Of a DNA stretch of 64,000 bases, positions 1-8,500 are shown in pieces. The notes below the pieces were generated by a model that was not told the origin of the DNA, ran no database searches, and worked only from the letters and a program-made list of their open reading frames with translations. This stretch comes from Deltaproteobacteria bacterium RBG_13_43_22 (GTDB lineage Bacteria > Desulfobacterota > RBG-13-43-22), in NCBI GenBank assembly GCA_001797675.1, contig MGQB01000001.1, positions 1 to 64,000 of the forward strand. Reading direction: 5' to 3'. A program made the translations under genes and the position numbers. Each line of letters begins with the position of its first letter. Within the stretch, counting starts at the first letter, position 1.

Positions 1-1
1 A

Positions 2-84
2 TACCCTGCAAGAAAAAATTTACCCTTTCTTGCTTACGGTGAACCTTTTTCTCTTGACCGTGGCCTTTTAATGGGTGACCCCTT
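2..84 (+). repeat. Dispersed repeat family A, copy 1
   Basis: taccctgcaagaaaaa...ctcttgaccgtggccttttaatgggtgacccctt; near-identical to 1927-2009; inverted copy at 63175-63254. Confidence 0.85.
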
Positions 85-344
85 AACTACTCCGAACTTT
101 CTTTTTAAAGCACTTTGAGCTTTGAGCTGATTTTTTCCCCTCACACCTCTCGTCTTATGCCACACGCCTATTTTTCTCTTGACTTTCTCCATTTTTCCCT
201 TTATTTACTTATAATTATCTTTGGTCTATTTGTTTTGAGCCTTCTGCCTTGAACTTTCAGTTCTGAGATTTGGGCCTCAAACCTTGAACTTAGAACCTTG
301 AACTTATTTCCCTTTCAGCTTTCAGCATTAAGATCTTATTCCCC

Positions 345-379
345 CTTTGAGCTTTCAGCTTTCAGCTTTGAGCTTTGAG
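345..379. repeat. Heptanucleotide tandem repeat (CTTTSAG)x5
   Basis: ctttgag ctttcag ctttcag ctttgag ctttgag. Confidence 0.9.
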
Positions 380-387
380 CTGCCCAA

Positions 388-500
388 ATTTGTGAAGTTA
401 ACATTTCCTTGCTTTCGAAGTAAGATTACCGGTTAAACGACCGGTTGAAGTGATAGCTGAACAGATATTCCTTTTTTCGAACGGCTAAGATTTTTTATTT
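388..500 (+). repeat. Dispersed repeat family B, copy 1 (divergent 3' end)
   Basis: tttgtgaagttaacatttccttgctttcgaagtaag...ccggttgaagtgatagctgaacag...cattttttcgaac-type core. Confidence 0.65.
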
Positions 501-650
501 CAGAAGTTTAAAAACTGGAGGTCACAAATTGTGACCTCCAGTTCATCCAATTGAGGCGGAACCACCTTATTTCTTTAAGGAGCCAATTTGACACCTTAAA
601 GAAAGGGATGATACTTCCCGTATTCTATGGTCTTTTAAAAAGGAGATGCG

Positions 651-1289
651 ATGGCATCAGAAACTCAGGTACTTGAGGCTTTCGTCAAAGAAGCCTTGCC
701 TCACTCTTCCAAGGAAGAAATTGAAAAGGTATTGATAGAGGCAGGCTGGACATCCGAACAGGCAACGGGTGCATTAAAGGTTTTCTCTGATGTAAAATTT
801 CCGATCCCAGTGCCAAGGCCCCGACCGTCCCTCTCGGCAAGGGAAGCATTTCTGTATCTGGTCATGTTCAGTACCCTTTATCTCAGCGCCTACCATTTGG
901 GTAATCTGTTTTTCCTTTTCATCGACAAAGCATTCCCTGACCCGGTCTTTATATTGACCAGACTTCGACTTATGGACCGAATGCGGTGGGCGATTTCCTC
1001 CCTGATTATCGCCTTTCCCATTTTCATGTTGGTTTCAAAGTATATCAGGAAGCAGCTTTTCCAAGATCCCATCAAGCGGCTTTCTCCCGTTCGCCGCTGG
1101 CTGACCTATCTCACCCTGTTCATTGCGGCAGGGGCCTTAATCGGTGATCTTACGACTCTGATTTATAACGTCCTTGGCGGAGACCTTACGGTCCGCTTTC
1201 TGCTCAAGATCGTTGTCGTGGCGGTCATCGCAGGAACGATTTTCAGCTATTATTTATGGGACTTGAGACGCGAGGAAATCGAAAAATGA
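651..1289 (+). CDS. Multi-pass membrane protein, DUF5671-like, with short UBA-like N-terminal helical region
   Basis: ORF with SD (aaaaaggag) upstream; N-term ETQVLEAFVKEALPHSSKEEIEKVLIEAGWTSEQA then hydrophobic segments typical of DUF5671. Confidence 0.7.
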   Translation: MASETQVLEAFVKEALPHSSKEEIEKVLIEAGWTSEQATGALKVFSDVKFPIPVPRPRPSLSAREAFLYLVMFSTLYLSAYHLGNLFFLFIDKAFPDPVFILTRLRLMDRMRWAISSLIIAFPIFMLVSKYIRKQLFQDPIKRLSPVRRWLTYLTLFIAAGALIGDLTTLIYNVLGGDLTVRFLLKIVVVAVIAGTIFSYYLWDLRREEIEK

Positions 1290-1723
1290 AAAAACTAAGC
1301 GGGGTCACATATCTGGCTATTATATCCACCGTCGTCGTCGTGCTTGCGGTGGTTGCAGCTATCATCATAATGGATCCTCCCGGCTTGCAGCGAAAGCGCA
1401 GAATAGATACACACCGTGTTGACAATCTTAAAAATATTTCAAGTTCGATCGATTCCTATTGGGAAAGGAAGAAATCGTTACCCCCAAACCTGGCCGCCTT
1501 GGACATGGAACCCGGCCTAAAGATCCCATTGAAGGACCCGGAAACAGGCATCCCTTATGTCTATGAGGTTACGAGTAAAGATTCCTATCGACTTTGCGCT
1601 GTGTTCTCGGTCGATTCGTCGGATGAGGCACAGGAGTATCGTTCTTCACGCAAATGGTCGCATGGTCCCGGAAGGCATTGTTTTGATCTAAAACCTCCAA
1701 TTAAGTCAGCGGAACAAAGTTAA
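1286..1723 (+). CDS. Hypothetical protein with one N-terminal TM helix
   Basis: ATG at 1286 overlaps the upstream TGA (ATGA, 1286-1289), suggesting translational coupling; single N-terminal hydrophobic segment. Confidence 0.65.
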   Translation: MKKLSGVTYLAIISTVVVVLAVVAAIIIMDPPGLQRKRRIDTHRVDNLKNISSSIDSYWERKKSLPPNLAALDMEPGLKIPLKDPETGIPYVYEVTSKDSYRLCAVFSVDSSDEAQEYRSSRKWSHGPGRHCFDLKPPIKSAEQS

Positions 1724-1754
1724 GGATTAACCAGAAATAGGTTCCTGGGCCTGA

Positions 1755-1872
1755 TTGCCGGTTGAAGTGATAGCTTAACAGACAGCGCATTTTTCGAACA
1801 GTCAAGCATTTAGTCTTTTGCAAAAATATGTTTGATTGAATAAAATTGGAGAAAGAGTCAAGAGCAGACTTG
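1755..1872 (+). repeat. Dispersed repeat family B, copy 2
   Basis: Contains tgaataaaattggagaaagagtcaagagcagacttg (1837-1872), identical to 59645-59680. Confidence 0.8.
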
Positions 1873-1926
1873 AAATTTTAACAACGGTGAAGACGTTGAA
1901 AACCAGGAGCAGTTCTAACACGTTCG

Positions 1927-2009
1927 TACCCTGCAAGAAAAAAATTACTCTTTCTTGCGTACGGAGATCCCTTTTCTCTTGACCGTGGCCTTTTAATGGG
2001 TGACCCCTT
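1927..2009 (+). repeat. Dispersed repeat family A, copy 2
   Basis: 83-nt match to 2-84, ending about 90 nt before the conflict operon. Confidence 0.85.
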
Positions 2010-2099
2010 TATGACAGTGTAAAAGATTCAGTTTGGCCTTATGGAAAATTCGGGCTGGTGATTGAAAATAGGGTTACATCCTACTTGGAGGAGTAAAAC

Positions 2100-4736
2100 A
2101 TGGCGGCAAAAACCGATTCGAGAAGAATTGTTTTAGTTACCGGTGATTTGACCATGGATTGGAACATTGCCCATCTCCGGCGTGTAGAATTTGATAGTCA
2201 TACCTGGAATCCGGATGATTGGACACGTGCCTGCTGGCAGCCAGGAGGTGCAGCGCTCCTTGGGGATTTGATCGAAGAGGTCACCCTTCAGATGCGACAG
2301 AATGAAGGGGAGAAATATAAGGTAAATAGAATCCAGGAGTTGGATCAATCCATCACAACGTGCGATAAACGATTTCATCACTCCTATGCACTTTGGTCTC
2401 TTTTCAAATACAGCAAAAAAGCAAGTAAGGACAATCTCACCTGGCGTGTCTCTGAATTTATTGGGATGGACCGCAGTAATGACGGTTGGACTGAGATTAT
2501 TAAACAACAGTTGCAAGATGTTCCCAATCCTGAGTTGATAGTTCTCGATGATGCCGCCCTCGGTTTCCGTGATCATCCCGAACTCTGGTCCGGGCTTCTT
2601 AAAAAAGGAAAAAAGCAACCTTGGATTCTTCTCAAGATGTCGCGACCGATAGCTCAAGGTCAACTATTCGAGCATCTGCACCAGAAATGGGCAGAACGAC
2701 TGATCGTCGTTATGGGAGTGAATGATCTGAGGCGAACTGAGGTACAAATCAGTCGAGCACTATCTTGGGAACGAACCGCTCAGGATCTCGTTTGGGAGCT
2801 TGTCCATAATCCGCGCGTGAATGCTCTATCAGATTGTGCCCATGTGATCATTCCGTTTGATACAGCAGGCGCTCTTCTTCTATCCCGGAAAAAAGCCGAA
2901 TTGTTTTATGACACCCATACACTCGAAGGCATGTGGGCTCAGGATTATCCAGGGGGCATGATTGGTTACAATTCATGTCTTATGGCAAGTATAGCACGTC
3001 AACTGATGCGCTCTCAGGTAAAGCCGGATATCCATGCCGGTATTCAATCCGGATTGTCTGCCATGCGAAAACTTCATCAAGAGGGATATGGCGATAGAAC
3101 CTTAATAACATCCGATGTCCAACTTTCATTTCCTGTCAAGTTCATTGCCGCTGAGGTGATGAAAGATGCAAAGCTGTTTGCAATGGCGGATGTTCAAGAT
3201 CCGGTTTACTTCCTCAAACTCTCGCCGACGGAATTTGCTGGCAAACCACAAACCAATACATGGACGATTCTCCAGGATAAATATTCAGATTTTCTCAATC
3301 AGTTAGCGCAGCAAATTGTGCTGGAAGGGCCGGATTCCGCTATGCATGATGTTCCCTTGGGGAAATTCCGCCACCTCCTGACAGCAGACCGTCGTGAAAT
3401 CGAAAACTTCCGCAGCATCAGCAGTGTGATTGGTGAGTATTGCAGTCAAAGTCACCAGAAACATCCGCTCTCCATTGCTGTTTTCGGGGCACCCGGATCA
3501 GGAAAATCATTCGGCATCACGGAGATAGCCGAATCGTTATCTCCGGATTTAATCAAGAAAATGGAATTCAACCTGTCTCAATTGAGCGATGTGGAAGCGC
3601 TTCATGACGCCTTGCATCAGGTTCGGGATGTTGGCTTATCCGGAAAAATTCCGCTCGTATTTTGGGATGAATTTGACACCGCTCTGGAGAACCAACCCCT
3701 GGGCTGGCTGCGTCATTTCCTTGCGCCCATGCAAGACGGTGCTTTTCAACAGGGACAGATCACCCATTCCATTGGTTCGGCGATTTTCATTTTTGCCGGT
3801 GGTACCAGCGAGAGCATGGAGGCATTCGGAAAAGGGATAGACAGTAAAATATTCCGGGACATCAAAGGTCCCGATTTTATGAGCCGCTTGAAAGGCTTTG
3901 TCAATATTTTGGGACCGAATCCAATCGGCGGCGACATTTCAACCGATCCGCATTTTGTCATACGCCGGGCCATACTCCTGCGTTCTCTTCTTATCCGCTC
4001 GTGCCCGCGATTGTTAGAGAAAAAGGATGGAAAAGAATCGTTGAATATCGATTCCGGCGTCCTTTTGGCATTTCTTGCCATCAGCAAATACAAACACGGT
4101 GTACGCTCAATGGAATCTTTACTAGCTATGAGCCAGTTGTCGGGTAAGAATCGCTTGGAACGGTCGTGTCTCCCCTCCGAGGCACAGCTAAACCTGCACG
4201 TCAATGGTTTAGAGTTTCAATCCCTCGTTCAGCAAATAATTCTCACTCCCGAGATATTGGAGAAGCTCGCCGAATCCGCTCATCAAGCTTATTGTGATGG
4301 TAAGAAAAGAGATGGTTGGCGCTACGGGGAAGAAAAGAGCGAAGGGAAAAAGATCCATCCGTTGCTTGTGCCCTATGATGATCTCCCGGAATGGGCTAAG
4401 GAGTCGAATCGGGTCAATGTGCGAACAATTCCACAAAAGCTTTCTGCTGCCGGATATATCATGATTCCTTCGCGAAGCAACCAGCCGGCATTGGAATTTC
4501 CGGGAGACGATCTGGAAAAACTCGCACGATTGGAACACGACATCTTTGTGAAGGAAAAACTCGATGCAGGATTCAAGCTCGGAAAGCCGACAAAAGATGA
4601 TCCTTATCGTAATGAGTACCTTGTCGAATGGGAGCAATTACCTGATGGGATAAAGCAAATCGACCATGATATGGTGAGAGGAATTCCCCGTATCCTCTCC
4701 AATGCTGGTTATGCTATTGAAAAGACGAGTAAATAA
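2100..4736 (+). CDS. AAA+ ATPase with two C-terminal RyR (ryanodine-receptor) domains and a PfkB/ribokinase-like N-terminal region
   Basis: SD ggaggag; Walker A GAPGSGKS, Walker B LVFWDEFD; C-term DGWRYGEEKSEGKKIHPLLVPYDDLPEWAKESNRVNVRTIPQKLSAAGY and a second degenerate copy match RyR repeats; N-term VLVTGDLTMDW...PGGAALLGDLIE is PfkB-like. Confidence 0.75.
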   Translation: MAAKTDSRRIVLVTGDLTMDWNIAHLRRVEFDSHTWNPDDWTRACWQPGGAALLGDLIEEVTLQMRQNEGEKYKVNRIQELDQSITTCDKRFHHSYALWSLFKYSKKASKDNLTWRVSEFIGMDRSNDGWTEIIKQQLQDVPNPELIVLDDAALGFRDHPELWSGLLKKGKKQPWILLKMSRPIAQGQLFEHLHQKWAERLIVVMGVNDLRRTEVQISRALSWERTAQDLVWELVHNPRVNALSDCAHVIIPFDTAGALLLSRKKAELFYDTHTLEGMWAQDYPGGMIGYNSCLMASIARQLMRSQVKPDIHAGIQSGLSAMRKLHQEGYGDRTLITSDVQLSFPVKFIAAEVMKDAKLFAMADVQDPVYFLKLSPTEFAGKPQTNTWTILQDKYSDFLNQLAQQIVLEGPDSAMHDVPLGKFRHLLTADRREIENFRSISSVIGEYCSQSHQKHPLSIAVFGAPGSGKSFGITEIAESLSPDLIKKMEFNLSQLSDVEALHDALHQVRDVGLSGKIPLVFWDEFDTALENQPLGWLRHFLAPMQDGAFQQGQITHSIGSAIFIFAGGTSESMEAFGKGIDSKIFRDIKGPDFMSRLKGFVNILGPNPIGGDISTDPHFVIRRAILLRSLLIRSCPRLLEKKDGKESLNIDSGVLLAFLAISKYKHGVRSMESLLAMSQLSGKNRLERSCLPSEAQLNLHVNGLEFQSLVQQIILTPEILEKLAESAHQAYCDGKKRDGWRYGEEKSEGKKIHPLLVPYDDLPEWAKESNRVNVRTIPQKLSAAGYIMIPSRSNQPALEFPGDDLEKLARLEHDIFVKEKLDAGFKLGKPTKDDPYRNEYLVEWEQLPDGIKQIDHDMVRGIPRILSNAGYAIEKTSK

Positions 4737-4757
4737 TAAAGCGAAGGCGCTGGACCC

Positions 4758-5411
4758 ATGAATTCTTCAAAAAGTCCTTTTCGAATCCGGCTCGGAGTCA
4801 CCGGGCACCGGGCAATAAATGATCCGGAGAACATTGCCCTTAAGGTAAAAGAGATATTACGTTCTGAAATATATGAGCTTCTGGAAAATGAAATTTCTCA
4901 AGAAAAAACAAATCCGGTGGCGTTGATGTTTACCGTTGTGACTCCCCTCGCCGAGGGTGCAGATCGTCTAATCGCGAAGGAGGTCTTAAAGTTCCCTGAA
5001 TCGGATATCGAGGTTGTTCTGCCCTTTGCGAAGGATGACTACATGCAGGATTTCGAAACCGAGGAATCGCGACAGGAATTCGAAGAACTCTACCAAAAAT
5101 CACAAAAGCCGATCGTGTTAAAAAACAACCTATCAGCGGGAGCGTTCTCGACAATTGAGCGAACCGAAGCTCGCAATAAAGCTTACGAAGATGCGGGGCG
5201 ATATGTGGTAACCCATTGTGACATATTGATTGCTCTATGGGATGGTCGTCCATCTCGGGGCAGAGGAGGAACCGCCGAGATTGTTGCCTATGCGCGCGAA
5301 GAAAAGCGTCCTTTGATTATTATCTCGACCGAGAATCTTGAACATATTGTGATCGGAAAAGGAAGGAAAATTAACGAATTGACTTCCTTTAATTTCGAGC
5401 CACGGAAGTAA
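4758..5411 (+). CDS. SLOG/LOG-like Rossmann-fold protein (putative nucleotide-ligand sensor or processing enzyme)
   Basis: N-term RLGVTGHR, ...VVTPLAEGADRLIAKEVL..., ...ALWDGRPSRGRGGTAEIVAYA; starts 21 nt after the RyR-ATPase gene. Confidence 0.75.
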   Translation: MNSSKSPFRIRLGVTGHRAINDPENIALKVKEILRSEIYELLENEISQEKTNPVALMFTVVTPLAEGADRLIAKEVLKFPESDIEVVLPFAKDDYMQDFETEESRQEFEELYQKSQKPIVLKNNLSAGAFSTIERTEARNKAYEDAGRYVVTHCDILIALWDGRPSRGRGGTAEIVAYAREEKRPLIIISTENLEHIVIGKGRKINELTSFNFEPRK

Positions 5412-5527
5412 TCATATGACCCACTCAAAGGATACTTTACGCTACCGTTGGAAAACCCTCCGCATTTTCATTTCTAAATATTTCTCGCGATATGCACATA
5501 AATGATTATAAATTTAAAGGCGATTTA

Positions 5528-8500
5528 ATGGAAAAGACAAAAATATCAGTAGAATGGCAAAAAGTGCATATCTTCATCTCTTCCACGTTCAACGATATGC
5601 ACGCAGAGAGAGACTATCTGGTTAAGAAGGTATTTCCAAAACTGCAGGACTGGTGTGAGAAACGCAAAATACGCATGGTGGATATCGATCTCAGATGGGG
5701 TGTATCGGAAACTGATACCATGAACAAAAAAGTAGTAAGCACATGCTTAAGGAATATAGATAAATGTAGGCCATTCTTTATTTGCCTTTTAGGACAAAGA
5801 CGCGGATGGGTGCCGAAAAGAGATGACATTTCCGACGATACATTTAAAGATTTTCCGGAAATCAAAAACTATGCAGACAATGCATCAGTTACGGAAATGG
5901 AAATTCTTCATGCATTAATAGATCCGCTGCATAAAACAAGGTCGTGTCTTCAGGAAGAATCTGGTGAGTATTACGATCCGGTAAAACACGCCTTTTTTTA
6001 TCTTCGCGATCCTTCATACCTCGATTTTTTGCCTTCAACGCCAGACTTGTTGCGCAAAGCATATACCAATGAGTTAGATGAGTTAATAGAGGATATATCC
6101 CGGCAGACCGCAGATAATGAGCTTAAAACCTGGCGGGAGAAAAAAATACCAGCAACAAACCGTCCCGTACGTAACTATAATGTCAAATGGAATTCCGAGG
6201 CACAAACACCTGAGCTTCGTACTCCTTTAACTAGTTCTTCCGATGAGCCTAAATCGAAAGTTTCGGCCAAGTGGAGGCGGTTATGGAAATTGGCAGGGAT
6301 TGACTTAGAGGACAGGGATATTTCAATACCCGAAGGCTTGCGGGAGAAAGCAGAAAAATTCAACACAACGTTCACAAAAGGAAGACTCGGTGAATTCAAG
6401 GCTGAAAACAAAGAGCTTAGTGATATTATTTTTTCTGATCTAACAGAAGCCATCCGAGAGCGGTTTTATGATCATATAGATATAGTAGAAGCTGAATCAG
6501 TAGATGAAACTGATTTACAGAAAGAGATCGACCAGCAGGAGCAATTTGTAGCTCTGAACAGTGTCGGGTTCATTCAACGCACAGGTGACTTCGACCAGTT
6601 AGATGCATATGCTGCTGATAACTCTCAAAAGCTTTTTGTGCTCACCGCTCCGGCAGGTATGGGAAAATCCATGTTCCTTGCAAAGTGGGTTGACAGGTAC
6701 AGGACAAAAGTCAATTCGGAATCTAATGAAAGCATACATTTCCGGTTTATTGGACAAAGTGACAAATCCACCGCGTTCTATAATATATGGTACTCGCTTC
6801 TCGAAGAAATAAAGGAGCATACGGGAAAACTTGAAGATGAGATTATAAAGGATGAACAGGGTAATGAAGACAGATTGGAAGCAATCCCTACCGATCCAGT
6901 CGAACTCCACAATTCACTTTATGACATACTCAGAAAGATCGGCACAAGAGGGAAAACCATAATAGTGCTTGATGCCCTTAATCAGCTTGAGACCGGACTT
7001 AAAGATCTAAACTGGCTACAGAGCGAATTGCCCGAAGGCATCAATATGATTGTGAGCTTCAAACGCGGCACTGAAGACACGGACGCAGAAAAACTATATG
7101 GAATATTGAAAGATAGTGCAGTGATTTCGGAAATAAAGCCGTTTGAAAGTACCGATGACCGAAAAAAGCTCATCGATGAATATCTCATGCAATATCTTAA
7201 AGAACTGGATCAAAAGCATATTAATGCATTACTGGAAATAGAAGCTTCAAAGAATCCGCTTTTCTTAAAGATTGTACTTAATGAGCTCCGCATTTTCGGT
7301 GCTTTCTTAAATATCAAAGATAAGATCCGCAATGATTTCGGAAATGATCCGCTATCCGCTTTTGAAGGAGTGCTGAAGAGACTTGAGAATGATCCGGCAT
7401 ATTCGTCAATTCCTCCAAAGATTTCTGTGCCATTAATCTTCGGTCTTCTTGCAAATTCCCGCTATGGCCTTTCAGCAGATGAACTGGTTCATATGCTTCT
7501 TGACACTCTCGGATATGAGAGGAAGGATGAAAATCTTAATCAAATAAAAGAAACCGTGTATCTCAATCTCCGCCAGATAAGGCCATATCTTTCGAGGAAA
7601 GAAGGCAGATATGATTTTTTCTATGAAAGTTTTAAAATTGCCGCTCTCAAGAGGTATGCAAATGAAAAATCAAATTATCAAATAAGTGGTTTAATGCAAG
7701 GGAAAGTACAATCCGATATAAATGCGGAAATTGTTACTTTAAAAATCAAAGACTGGCATAAAATACTTGCTGATTATTTTTACAAGCTTCCATTATGGGT
7801 GAAAAAGAATTCAAATAATGGCGGACAAAACCAAGAGCAGGAAAGCAGCCGGGAGGCTGATTATAATGATGATCCCAATAAACGCAAGGTGTCAGAACTG
7901 CCGTACCACCTTACAATGGCTGAGGATTGGGGTAGTGTTGAAGAAACGTTGTGCAATTTGTGGTTTGTAGAAGCAAAGGTGAGGGCTGGGATGGTTTTTG
8001 AGTTGCAACAGGATTATGCCGATGCACTCCGCCGGTTTCCAGAGATGCAGGAAAAGAAAAGGAAGGAGGAGGAGCAACAAAATAAAATCAAGAAATATAC
8101 TGATGAATTGATTGCCTATTCCAAAGCATGGAGTGAACGCCGCCGCCAATTGGCACTTGGCAAAGCAATAATCGAAGTAGAACCGCAACATCCGGAGCCC
8201 CCACCCTCCTGCCGGATGTGGACTCAGGACGAGATCGATTTGGAATGTCAGCGCATCATTGAAAATCCCACTCCTCTTGACACACTGTCCATCTTTAATG
8301 GATTTGTGATCTCACAGTGCCATACGCTGATTGAGAATGGTAGTGGTAGATGGCGGGGATTCGTCCTACAACATGCTTTAAACTATAGCCCCGCCGGGGC
8401 CGTTCACGACGCTGCCGCTTTGATCCTACCGACCCTTCAAAGGCCGTATTTTTCACGCCGCTGGTCAATCGATGAGCGTACCAATCCCATTCCAGCTCTT

